64,000 nucleotides of DNA from Planctomycetota bacterium. Its GTDB lineage: Bacteria > Planctomycetota > UBA11346. The stretch spans positions 248,001 through 312,000 of the forward strand of contig JADGDD010000003.1 of assembly GCA_016745075.1 (NCBI GenBank), written 5' to 3'. The notes under the pieces are model-generated. The model was not told the origin of the DNA. It saw only the letters and a list, made by a program, of their open reading frames with translations, and ran no database searches. Every line of letters starts with the position of its first letter. The stretch's first letter is position 1. Shown here piece by piece: positions 44,901 through 54,740 of this stretch. The position numbers and the translations under genes are program-made.

Positions 44901-45767
44901 TCAATTTTTGTTCTGGGGTGGAATAAGTGCTTCTGCTTGGGGTTTCTGACCGCTGAGTGTATCCCAGTGTGCGGCGGCATCGGTATCATTTTGCTGGCGG
45001 GCAAGGTCTGCAAGTTGGGCGGCAATGGTTTGGTCTGGGTGTAAATTATAGGCGCGCAGAAAGAGACGCTCAGCTTCTATGAGATGATTACGGCCACGTG
45101 CAATCTGGGCAAGACTAATCCAAGCGGACGCTTCTGTGGGCTGATAGAGCAGGTAGCGTTGTAACAATGTTTCCTGACGGTTGGTATCGCCAAGCATGGC
45201 GGCTATGCGTGCACCAAGCTGCAACGCAGGTGCATAGTCTGCTTGTCGTTGGAGTGCTTCACGAATGAACTGATCGGCTTCATTATTATCATCAGATAAA
45301 AATGCGACATAGGCTTTGCCATAAGAGCCAGCAGGATGTTTCGGAAACATCGTGTCTATATTTGAAAAAGCGGTAGTGGCGGCAGCAAGACGGCTAGTTC
45401 GGATATAGGCTTGGGCTAAATGAATACGTGGTTCTGGCCAGCCAGGGCTGCGCTCTATGGCTTTGCGAAACCATAAGATAGAGCGCTCATGTCCAGCTGG
45501 AGTATTATCTTGGCTGAGTAAGCGTCCACGAAAATAGGCGACACGTGGGTGATTATAGCCTTCAGCGATCGCTTGATCCAAAGCTGTTTGGGCTTCGGAA
45601 TAATTGCCTTCGTTAATGGCTTGTTCTATGACATCCATGCGTTTGGCTTGGGCGCGGGTGTCTGCAGAAAGTTCTGGGTATTTTGATTCACGAACGAAGG
45701 GATTGCCGCAGGCTTGAAGCATGAGTATAGCTGCAAGAAGAATGCAGGAAAATGTAGGATAGGTCAT
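44901..45767 (-). CDS. TPR-containing lipoprotein
   Basis: A 288-residue lipoprotein: signal peptide with lipobox LMLQAC, cysteine at residue 20. The mature part consists of tetratricopeptide-like helix pairs throughout (EGNYSEAQTALDQAIAEGY, SILWFRKAIERSPGWPEP, AEADQ-like block near 165, HLIEAERLFLRAYNLHPDQ). TPR lipoproteins usually serve as assembly platforms in the envelope (as in pilus or secretion systems), but nothing here shows the partner. Its start overlaps the end of pabB through ATGA, so it is translated with pabB, although the functions look unrelated. Confidence 0.8.
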   Translation of the reverse strand: MTYPTFSCILLAAILMLQACGNPFVRESKYPELSADTRAQAKRMDVIEQAINEGNYSEAQTALDQAIAEGYNHPRVAYFRGRLLSQDNTPAGHERSILWFRKAIERSPGWPEPRIHLAQAYIRTSRLAAATTAFSNIDTMFPKHPAGSYGKAYVAFLSDDNNEADQFIREALQRQADYAPALQLGARIAAMLGDTNRQETLLQRYLLYQPTEASAWISLAQIARGRNHLIEAERLFLRAYNLHPDQTIAAQLADLARQQNDTDAAAHWDTLSGQKPQAEALIPPQNKN

Positions 45768-47050
45768 AAGTGTACACCAAGTGCGTGGGCCATGGCGCTA
45801 GCTTTTGCGTGTACTTCGTGCCATTCGTCATCACCGTCAGAATCTATCACGATACCACCTCCGGCATCAAGACGCACGTCTTGGCCTTTTATAACCATGG
45901 TTCTGATAGCAACCGCCAGTTCACCGCATTGATGGCCATACCAACCAAAGGTTCCGCAATATGGCCCGCGTGGTCCTTGTTCTAGTTCTTGAATAACTTG
46001 CATCGCTCGAATTTTTGGTGCGCCAGTAATCGAGCCAGCAGGAAAACTAGCAGCAAGTAAATCTTGTATGTTGGCCTCTGCTTGTTTGTCAGCGTGAACC
46101 TGTGCGAGTAAATGGTGTACATATGGTAGGTCCATAATACGTGGGCCAGTAGGAACTTGAATGTTGCTACCAACGCGATTGAGATCGTTGCGTACTAAAT
46201 CAATAATCATTGCTAGTTCAGCGTTGTCTTTATCGGCGTTGCGTAGGTCGTTGTGTTGCTGCGTATCAAGTATTTCGTTGATGTTATTATCTTGATCACG
46301 GAGACGTTTACGAGTTCCTTTAATAGGCTCAGAAATCAACAAGTTATTACGCCATGAGAGATAACATTCTGGGCTGTGGCTGATAATGGTTTTATCTGTT
46401 GTTCGTAAGAAACAGGCGTAGCGGGCAGGGCTTTGTTGGCGTAGGGTGAGGTAGCAATCTAAATCATCACCGTGGGTAAGAGTTCCGGTAAAGGGGAGGG
46501 TCAGGTTGGCTTGATAAATATCACCAGCGGAAATCAATTCTTTAATGGTAGAAACGCGTTGCCGATGCTGTTCTTGTGACCAAGCCGGAATAAGCTTATC
46601 ACGTAGTTGAGGCTGGCAGGTAATTGGCCTAGGTGTGGAAAGCGCGGAGAGCGCTTCGTGCAATGTTGGTTCATCTTGTGCACAGAGGGTGGCGGTGCCA
46701 TTCACCCAATGGATGTAAAAGCGGAGTGTCCAAGCTGTCCCCAGCGCTTGTGTACCTTGCATGCTCAGAGTATGAGCCCATGGGCCTACTGGTAATTCGT
46801 AATCGCATTGAATAAATGTGCCACCATGTTCAGGACACGGCCAACCCTGTGCAGCAGGGGAATTACTGTGCCCATGGGCTACGACCGGAATATCGTCAAG
46901 TGTGTAGAGAGGTTTACTGTCGTGTTCACCCCAACTAAGAATGCTACTATCAGGGCCGTCGAGCAGGAGTAGACAGCTCTGATCCCGCAAGCAGTGTAAA
47001 GCATGCGGGACAGCAAAGTCTGGTAATAAGCGGTGGCACCATGTGGTCAT
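45764..47050 (-). CDS. pabB: Aminodeoxychorismate synthase component I
   Basis: A 428-residue chorismate-using enzyme that makes 4-amino-4-deoxychorismate for folate, with a PabA-type glutamine amidotransferase. The C-terminal two thirds carry the chorismate-binding motifs: SAGDIYQANLTLPF, ISEPIKGTRKR, MIIDLVRNDLNRVG, SFPAGSITGAPK and AGGGIVIDSD. PIKGT, with lysine, marks PabB rather than anthranilate synthase TrpE (PIAGT). There is no PabA or PabC fused or adjacent. It is flanked by the unknown gene at 47072 (21 bases upstream) and the TPR lipoprotein. Confidence 0.9.
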   Translation of the reverse strand: MTTWCHRLLPDFAVPHALHCLRDQSCLLLLDGPDSSILSWGEHDSKPLYTLDDIPVVAHGHSNSPAAQGWPCPEHGGTFIQCDYELPVGPWAHTLSMQGTQALGTAWTLRFYIHWVNGTATLCAQDEPTLHEALSALSTPRPITCQPQLRDKLIPAWSQEQHRQRVSTIKELISAGDIYQANLTLPFTGTLTHGDDLDCYLTLRQQSPARYACFLRTTDKTIISHSPECYLSWRNNLLISEPIKGTRKRLRDQDNNINEILDTQQHNDLRNADKDNAELAMIIDLVRNDLNRVGSNIQVPTGPRIMDLPYVHHLLAQVHADKQAEANIQDLLAASFPAGSITGAPKIRAMQVIQELEQGPRGPYCGTFGWYGHQCGELAVAIRTMVIKGQDVRLDAGGGIVIDSDGDDEWHEVHAKASAMAHALGVHL

Positions 47051-47071
47051 ACAGACAGTAGATACACTCGT

Positions 47072-47629
47072 TTAGAGCGCTTCGGTCATGGCGAGAATTG
47101 GTTGTAGATAGGTTCGTTTTTTCATATCTGCAAGGTCGTAGTCCATTAACTGTTCGACCGTCCATTGTTTTTCTGGCGGTGTTACTTGGCGATAGAGGCG
47201 ATCTGCTGCGTGCCAGAGTAAGAAGAGTTTTTGTGCCGGAATGCCTTCGCCTTTTTCCAAGATGCGGAGCACTAGTTGATACAAGCCAGAAGGGGTTTCA
47301 ACAGCAAGCGCGTCAACCTGATCTAAGCGAATGTTTTCAAAGTCTATATCATCCCAGGTAGTGCCACCAGTAACGGCATAGAGGCTGGCCCAATAAAAAC
47401 ATTGGGTGGCCTCTACTATATAGGGGTCATCATGAGTACCTTCAATGACACCGCAGAGCTCGTCCATTTCTTCGCCCCAGCGGCTGAGGAGCTTCGCACG
47501 GTCTGCTTTGAGCAGCATGTTAATGGTGCCAGAAACTTTGTCGCCTTGAGCGACCTGGAAGTCGCGGATTTCCTCGGCATTTTCAAGTAGGCGTTGATAG
47601 ACGGTAAAGATGCGTTGCGGGCTAGTCAT
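47072..47629 (-). CDS. Unrecognised helical protein with weak MazG/HisE resemblance
   Basis: A 185-residue soluble protein. The stretch RAKLLSRWGEEMDELCGVIE has the EExxE-type acidic helix seen in the all-alpha NTP pyrophosphatases (MazG, HisE), followed by YIVEATQCFYWASLYAV. The second acidic motif of that superfamily (ExxD) is not clearly placed, so the assignment is tentative. The ATG follows AGGAG by five bases and is convincing. It precedes pabB by 21 bases on the same strand. Its role is unknown. Confidence 0.45.
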   Translation of the reverse strand: MTSPQRIFTVYQRLLENAEEIRDFQVAQGDKVSGTINMLLKADRAKLLSRWGEEMDELCGVIEGTHDDPYIVEATQCFYWASLYAVTGGTTWDDIDFENIRLDQVDALAVETPSGLYQLVLRILEKGEGIPAQKLFLLWHAADRLYRQVTPPEKQWTVEQLMDYDLADMKKRTYLQPILAMTEAL

Positions 47630-47897
47630 GAGGACTCCTAAAAGCGAGAAGCGGCATGCTAAAGGTCAAGCTTTCTATGCAAGGCAGGGCTATCGCAGAA
47701 AGACAGTCTAATGAGGGATTCAAAGAGAGACGGTTCAAGGGTATTTGAATGACGTATGACGCTGTATGCGTATATGTAAGATTTGCATGTTAGATTGAGC
47801 ATTGTTCCCTCATTGACGCTCAAAAGAGAAAACCAGTGCTTTACTCTCCTAGGCTCTATGAGACCATGCGCCCTCATTTATGAACCCCTGTTCTTAA

Positions 47898-49214
<1,317 letters not shown>

Positions 49215-49240
49215 TTCCTTTTTCATCACAGAGAAAGTCT

Positions 49241-49273
49241 ATCCCACCTCGTGTAAACGAGGTGGGATTTTTA
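49241..49273 (+). terminator. Intrinsic terminator after eno
   Basis: ATCCCACCTCG (49241-49251) and CGAGGTGGGAT (49258-49268) form a perfect 11-bp stem with a 6-nt loop, followed by TTTTT. It is a textbook terminator, 26 bases after the eno stop. Confidence 0.95.
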
Positions 49274-49318
49274 ATGGTTTATTTGCGATAGGTTTGTTTA
49301 TCACGTATACTTGAATCT

Positions 49319-52282
49319 ATGTTTCAGCGTATTTTACCACGCATATTATTGATGATAGGCCTACCTATGGGTATGGCCCTTTTCTTGATGGCGTTGTTTG
49401 CGAAGGATCAACTGGCTGTTCTATATAAATGGGAAGAAACGGTTCCTCACTTAACTTTAGAAATAGAGTTAAGTAAATGTATCCATCAGCTGCAACAAGA
49501 ACGAGGTTTGGCGGCTGGTTATGTGGCGAGTGAGAATACAGATGATTTTGATCAAGAACATCATATCCGAAACCAATTTGTGGAAACGGATGTCGTTATT
49601 GGTCGTACCTATGTATATGCAAAACGGTACGTATTGCCAGAGTCGATACGATTATTGCCTTCGTTGAGGCAGCGTATTCTCAGTGGACAAATAAAGACCA
49701 ATCAGGTTATTGATGAATATTCAATAATTATTGAACATTTTATTGTTGTCATCCAATCTATTTTATCTGACATGGCTGGGCCAGCAATTAATTCGTATGG
49801 AATAAATCATATAGATATTACCCAAGCAAAAAATTACGCGGGTGTAGAACGGGCTCTCTTGTATGCTGCTTATCAATCCCGAGAGTTTTTACCAGAAGAT
49901 GCTAACCGTTTACGTTTATGTATAGAACAGCAAGGTGTCTATTTAGAGCATCTTGAGTCATTTGCTAAACAAAAGGTTCGTAATAGAGTTTCTGCTTTGC
50001 AATCCAGTGCTCTTCAAAAAGCAATAAAAGAGCATAGAGTCGAGGCCTTACAACAGAGCTTCTCATTGTATCGACTTGATCGTTTACGAGCTTTGCAGAA
50101 TGTTATGGGGTATGATGGATTTATACACCATTTCAAAAATTATGTATTGCGGAAACAGCCATCAGATTTAATGGCTGCAAAAAAACAATATACCTTGGCT
50201 ATAGAATTGCTGAGTCAGCTACGAGTGTTGACAGTAAACCCCAAAGCAGGAGTTTGGCTACATGAAATAGAAACAACTATACAACAATATCATGATAACC
50301 TTGCTCGCATTACGCAGCTTCATAAAGAAGGTAAAGATAGTGGTGATATTGATTCGATTGTTCGTTTGGATGACTCTGTTGCTCGTAATGCCTTTATGCA
50401 GCTCACAAAGTTTTTTTCACATGCAGATTTTACCCAAAAACCATATGAATGGTGGGACCTATCAACCAAGCGAATTGATGAATTACATGAAATAGAACAT
50501 GCTATTGTCACAGATCTGACGAAATATAGTCTTGAGCAACAGGAACAAGCTTTGAATCGTTTATTATTAATGACTGCGTTGACAGTGGCGTTTTTTTCAC
50601 TGATCGCTATTATTATTTGGATGCTTGCCCGTAGCATTACTTTACCACTTCATAAAATTGTGGCCTATGCCATTGGCATATCAGAAGGGCAAGATGTTAG
50701 CTTACCGAAAAATTTAAATAAAGAAAATGAACTCGGAGCATTGTCTCATGCTTTAAGTGTCATGGCTGGCACCCTGCAACAGAAGATTCAAGATCAAAGT
50801 TTGCACTTGAATAGTATTTTGCAAAATTCACCAGCGTTAATTCAACTGCATGACCGAGATGGTTGGCCTTTAGTAACCAATGCAAGTTTTTGCCGTTTAT
50901 TACAAGTGGACCAAGATGCTGGTACACTGTGGGACCAATTACCAGAAAATATTGCGGAAGTGTTTCAATCAGCAGGTCAACGAGTGATCGAAGATCGTGA
51001 TATTATTGAAATGGAATTAATAATCTTGAATGAACCCTGGCTGACGACATTTTTCCCTGTGGTTGACGAATCTAATGTCGTTATTGGTAGTGGTTCTATT
51101 TCAGCAAATATGCTTGAAACAAAAATGTTAAATGAACGTTTACTGCACTCAGAGAAATTGAAGTCAGTGGGGGAACTTGCCGGTGGCGTTGCTCACGATT
51201 TTAATAATCAATTAACTGGAATGAGTGGGTTTGCCGAGCTCATTCGTAAGAATACCCAAGAAGAAAAAACGCGTAAGTGGGTAGAGAGTCTCCTTACCGG
51301 GGTAGATAGGTCTACGGCTTTGATTGCAAAATTACTGGCATTTGCTCGTAAAGGGAAACATATTTCATCTGTTGTTGATGTGGCCCAGATTGTAAGAGAA
51401 ACAATAGAGTTTGTGAGGCATCGAACCGGAGATTTTGACATCCATACAAATTTGAGCGAAGGTTTATGTGTGAAAGGTGACCCTTCTCAATTACAAAATG
51501 CGTTATTAAACATCGTGCTGAATGCCTGTGATGCTATGGGTGAGTCTGGGAGGCTGACTTGCACGACTTGTGCGTATACGCTTTCTGATGACAATGTTCA
51601 TGATTTAGCGGCAGATGATTATGCGCTTATTACTATAAATGATACTGGTTGTGGTATTGAGGAGGATAAGCTTACACAAGTTTTTGAACCTTTTTATACC
51701 AGTAAAGACAGTGGAACAGGTATGGGCTTGGCGGCTGTACATGGAACCATCGTTAATCACCGTGGTGCAATATTTGTGGAATCATCAGTAGGCAAGGGGG
51801 CTACATTTAAGGTTTTACTCCCGATTTGTGATAAGTCAGTAGGTGGCCAACATGAATCACGGTTTAGTCACTTCAAAGTGCCTGCTATAGATCAAGAGGG
51901 ATCTCGTTCGTCTACAGTATTGTTGGTTGATGATGAAGAACTGGTGAGTGATTTATCAAAAGAGGTTTTTGAGTCTTTGGGTTATACCGTTCTCCATGCG
52001 GACAACGGTCGTAAGGCAGTAGATCTTTATCGAGAGCGATATGCCGAAATTGACCTCGTGTTTATGGATATGCAAATGCCAGACCTCTGTGGTGATGATG
52101 CACTGCTGAGCATGCAAGAGATTCATCCTGATGTACGTTGCGTTATTACTTCTGGTTTTAGCCTCAACGAGCGTATTCAAGAGGTGCTAGATGCAGGAGC
52201 GCTGGCCTTCTTGCAGAAGCCTTTTAAATTGAAGAATTTGAATGAACTCCTGCAAGAGCTAGAGAACGAATCAGAGATATAA
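49319..52282 (+). CDS. Hybrid histidine kinase with NIT (nitrate/nitrite-sensor-like) domain
   Basis: A 987-residue inner-membrane kinase. Order: membrane helix 1 (about residues 8-28); periplasmic NIT domain (about 45-290) with the family motif CIHQLQQERGLAAGYVAS and YAGVERALL; membrane helix 2 (about 414-437); HAMP (438-490); PAS-like region (about 495-605); HisKA with the acceptor histidine near residue 626 in GVAHDFNNQLTG; ATPase domain with DTGCGI, FEPFYTS and GTGMGLA; and a C-terminal receiver (about 860-985) with the acceptor aspartate near 916 in FMDMQMP and lysine in LQKPF. NIT domains sense nitrate/nitrite in the few studied cases. There is no partner HPt or output regulator next to it; the lipoprotein gene follows. 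Confidence 0.9.
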   Translation: MFQRILPRILLMIGLPMGMALFLMALFAKDQLAVLYKWEETVPHLTLEIELSKCIHQLQQERGLAAGYVASENTDDFDQEHHIRNQFVETDVVIGRTYVYAKRYVLPESIRLLPSLRQRILSGQIKTNQVIDEYSIIIEHFIVVIQSILSDMAGPAINSYGINHIDITQAKNYAGVERALLYAAYQSREFLPEDANRLRLCIEQQGVYLEHLESFAKQKVRNRVSALQSSALQKAIKEHRVEALQQSFSLYRLDRLRALQNVMGYDGFIHHFKNYVLRKQPSDLMAAKKQYTLAIELLSQLRVLTVNPKAGVWLHEIETTIQQYHDNLARITQLHKEGKDSGDIDSIVRLDDSVARNAFMQLTKFFSHADFTQKPYEWWDLSTKRIDELHEIEHAIVTDLTKYSLEQQEQALNRLLLMTALTVAFFSLIAIIIWMLARSITLPLHKIVAYAIGISEGQDVSLPKNLNKENELGALSHALSVMAGTLQQKIQDQSLHLNSILQNSPALIQLHDRDGWPLVTNASFCRLLQVDQDAGTLWDQLPENIAEVFQSAGQRVIEDRDIIEMELIILNEPWLTTFFPVVDESNVVIGSGSISANMLETKMLNERLLHSEKLKSVGELAGGVAHDFNNQLTGMSGFAELIRKNTQEEKTRKWVESLLTGVDRSTALIAKLLAFARKGKHISSVVDVAQIVRETIEFVRHRTGDFDIHTNLSEGLCVKGDPSQLQNALLNIVLNACDAMGESGRLTCTTCAYTLSDDNVHDLAADDYALITINDTGCGIEEDKLTQVFEPFYTSKDSGTGMGLAAVHGTIVNHRGAIFVESSVGKGATFKVLLPICDKSVGGQHESRFSHFKVPAIDQEGSRSSTVLLVDDEELVSDLSKEVFESLGYTVLHADNGRKAVDLYRERYAEIDLVFMDMQMPDLCGDDALLSMQEIHPDVRCVITSGFSLNERIQEVLDAGALAFLQKPFKLKNLNELLQELENESEI

Positions 52283-52358
52283 GGAAAGCTGTTGGCTACT
52301 TGCATCGTCTGAGAGATGAGGAAACTTTGCCTCTTGATCATAGTTAAGGATGCCTTTT

Positions 52359-52877
52359 ATGTCTGCACGAACATTCTGTTTTTCCGCCTGCTGTCTTGCC
52401 TGTTTCTTTCTGATCAGCTGTGAGGGGCTCTCAGCACCTGAATCATCATCGGATGGAACGGCGACCAATACCAGCGGCTCAGGCATTGCAGGAATTGTGT
52501 TAGCGGGAAATTATAGTGCGAATGGAGCCTCTTCATCAACGGCAGGAGATGCAGGTGCTGCACAAGATATCTCGTTTACGGTTGATGCAGATGGGAACCT
52601 TACAGGCGGGTTAGTGCGAATGAAGATTCCACTTGTTTCCGATAATGAGAAAACGGAGACAAGGTCGTTTAGTTTTATCGGTGGTGTTCGTAGTTTAAAT
52701 TTTAGTGCCAGCCAGAGTAATGCGACTGTTTTGATTTCTTTTGGCAGCGCAAGTACAACTGATTTCTCAGCTTATGCATTTATGACTATAAAGGGTGATT
52801 CAACGGTTGTTGATGGAACCTATCGTGCTGTTTATTCAGCGGGTGCTGGTGGCGATACCCTTCAAGCCAATAACTAA
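52359..52877 (+). CDS. Small lipoprotein of unknown function
   Basis: A 172-residue lipoprotein with a cysteine-rich signal peptide and lipobox FLISC. The mature part is Ser/Thr/Gly/Ala-rich and beta-like (GNYSANGASSST, SFTVDADGNLTGGLV, GTYRAVYSAGAG), which suggests a small beta-sandwich or barrel on the membrane surface; no family is recognised. I chose the ATG at 52359, eight bases after AAGGA; the ATG at 52350 lies inside that site. A strong two-way terminator follows. Confidence 0.7.
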   Translation: MSARTFCFSACCLACFFLISCEGLSAPESSSDGTATNTSGSGIAGIVLAGNYSANGASSSTAGDAGAAQDISFTVDADGNLTGGLVRMKIPLVSDNEKTETRSFSFIGGVRSLNFSASQSNATVLISFGSASTTDFSAYAFMTIKGDSTVVDGTYRAVYSAGAGGDTLQANN

Positions 52878-52907
52878 GTATTGATTGTACGTTTATACAA
52901 AGTTTAT

Positions 52908-52943
52908 ACAAAAAGGGCAGCCATATATGGCTGCCCTTTTTGT
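52908..52943. terminator. Bidirectional terminator between lipoprotein and ferredoxin genes
   Basis: An almost perfect 36-base palindrome: ACAAAAAGGGCAGCCATA pairs with TATGGCTGCCCTTTTTGT. A-run and T-run flank a GC-rich core on both strands, so it can end transcription from either side. It lies 30 bases after the lipoprotein stop and 22 bases beyond the ferredoxin stop. Confidence 0.95.
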
Positions 52944-52965
52944 ATGAGATAAAAGAGGTTGTAAT

Positions 52966-53220
52966 CTAGTCAGCTTCGAACTTAATAACTTCAACTGGAC
53001 ATGCTTCGATGGCTTCGTTGATTTCGTCTTCAAGTTCAGAACCTAGGTCACCAGCAAGTGGAGATTTCTCAGTTTCATTCAAACCTTCAACGCCGTCTTG
53101 ACGAGCTTCAGCGAGAATAACGCTGGTTTCGTCTAAAATTTTGAATACTTCTGGAGCAGCAGACTCGCACTCGTTACAAACAGTGCAGCCTTCTTCAATC
53201 CATACTTTTACGATAGCCAT
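52966..53220 (-). CDS. Single-cluster ferredoxin
   Basis: An 84-residue acidic protein carrying one Fe-S cluster motif: C-T-V-C-N-E-C at residues 12-18 and a fourth cysteine in EACPVEVIKF near the C-terminus, as in [4Fe-4S] or [3Fe-4S] mono-cluster ferredoxins. An acidic stretch between the two halves (about residues 40-68) lengthens the loop. I take the ATG at 53220, preceded by AAAGGA; upstream in-frame codons have no such site. It is divergent from the radical SAM gene at 53363 and could deliver its electrons. Confidence 0.85.
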   Translation of the reverse strand: MAIVKVWIEEGCTVCNECESAAPEVFKILDETSVILAEARQDGVEGLNETEKSPLAGDLGSELEDEINEAIEACPVEVIKFEAD

Positions 53221-53362
53221 GTGGTAGTCCTTTGTTTTGTGGGGCTTTCCTCTTGAAAGGCCCAAGTGGTTTATGACGGAAGCAGTATCGTATACTACCT
53301 TGCCTGTGGGCAAGTCTTGGTATGCTTGTTGCGACTCACTTGCAGGTAAGGAATTGTAGATC

Positions 53363-54679
53363 ATGGCCCCTCCTCCCTCCCCGATTCATATTATGACCAA
53401 ACCCATTGGGCCACGTTGTAATCTTGATTGTCGTTACTGTTTTTATCTCGAAAAAGAACTGCTCTATCCAGAAGAAAAATCATGGGCGATGGATGCAGAA
53501 ACGTTAGAATTATATATTAAATCGTATATAGAATTTAATAGTCCTTTTGGTAATGAAATTCACTTTGCGTGGCAAGGTGGCGAACCCACTTTGTTGGGGT
53601 TGGACTATTTCAAACAAGTTGTAGCTTTGCAAGATAAGTATTGTCCTGCTGGGAAATCAGTAACAAATGCTTTCCAAACAAATGGCACACTTTTGGATGA
53701 CGATTGGTGTGCATTCTTTGCAGAGCGACATTTTCTTATTGGGTTAAGTTGTGATGGTCCTGCGGATTTACATAATTATTATCGTGTAGATAAAGGTGGT
53801 AAAGATACGCATGAGCAAGTAATGCGTGGTGCTTCGTTTTTGGTGAAGCATAAAGTCGAGTTTAATATTTTATGTGTAGTGAACAGGAAAAATTCGCAAC
53901 AACCATTAAAGACCTACCGTTTTCTACGAAGTATAGGAACACCGCATATACAATTTATTCCACTCATAGAGCGCAAAGATACAACTGATGCGGAACAGCA
54001 ATTAGCTGTCCCACCACAGGTGGATGATGACGGCAGCCCAGTAACTTCATGGAGTGTGAAACCAGAAGATTACGGTAACTTTTTGACTGCTATTTTTGAT
54101 GAATGGATTCGACACGACGTGGGTCGTGTATTTATGCAGATTTTTGAAGTGCATTTGGGCACGCGTATGGGTGCACCAGCAGGTTTGTGTGTGTACAGCG
54201 AAACCTGCGGTAAGGCACTTGCAATGGAACATAATGGTGATTTGTACGCTTGTGACCATTACGTCTATCCAGAGTATAAGCTGGGAAATATTAATAGTAC
54301 ATCACTCGCAGATATGGCGACGAGTGAACAAATAGAAAAATTTGGCAATGATAAGCGTGATACCTTGCCACAACAATGTATGAAGTGTGACTATTTGCGA
54401 CAATGCTGGGGTGAATGCCCAAAACACCGCTTCTTGCAAACACAAGATGGCGAAGAAGGCCTTAATTATCTCTGTGCTGGCCTGATGACATTTTTTGCGC
54501 ACGCGAATCCGTATTATGATCGTATTCTCGGGTTATTGCAGCAGAAAAAACCAGCATCACTTATTATGGACATTCTACGCAAAGAAGAGTCTGTGGTTGG
54601 TAAAAGACAAAAAATTAAACCGAATGATGCTTGTCCATGTGGAAGCGGTAAGAAATTTAAGAAATGTTGTGGTGCGTAA
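53363..54679 (+). CDS. Anaerobic sulfatase-maturating enzyme (radical SAM/SPASM) with SEC-C tail
   Basis: A 438-residue radical SAM protein. The SAM cluster motif is CNLDCRYCF (residues about 19-27) and WQGGEPTL is the typical anSME/SPASM glycine-rich stretch. Further cysteines (GLCVYSETCGKALAM, YACDHYVYPE, CMKCDYLRQCWGECPKHRF) bind two auxiliary Fe-S clusters. Such enzymes oxidise a Cys or Ser of sulfatases to formylglycine. Residues about 420-438 (NDACPCGSGKKFKKCCGA) are an added SEC-C zinc-binding motif. No sulfatase gene is in the window, so its substrates are elsewhere. AAGGA lies ten bases before the ATG. Confidence 0.9.
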   Translation: MAPPPSPIHIMTKPIGPRCNLDCRYCFYLEKELLYPEEKSWAMDAETLELYIKSYIEFNSPFGNEIHFAWQGGEPTLLGLDYFKQVVALQDKYCPAGKSVTNAFQTNGTLLDDDWCAFFAERHFLIGLSCDGPADLHNYYRVDKGGKDTHEQVMRGASFLVKHKVEFNILCVVNRKNSQQPLKTYRFLRSIGTPHIQFIPLIERKDTTDAEQQLAVPPQVDDDGSPVTSWSVKPEDYGNFLTAIFDEWIRHDVGRVFMQIFEVHLGTRMGAPAGLCVYSETCGKALAMEHNGDLYACDHYVYPEYKLGNINSTSLADMATSEQIEKFGNDKRDTLPQQCMKCDYLRQCWGECPKHRFLQTQDGEEGLNYLCAGLMTFFAHANPYYDRILGLLQQKKPASLIMDILRKEESVVGKRQKIKPNDACPCGSGKKFKKCCGA

Positions 54680-54740
54680 ACCGCTGGTTGCACTTACTGT
54701 ATGAGACGCAGGATTTCCGCCTGTTAGAAAGGAATCAGAT

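Noticed and set aside
45764..47050. Anthranilate synthase TrpE
   Set aside because: The motif is PIKGT, typical of PabB, not PIAGT, and no trp genes are adjacent.
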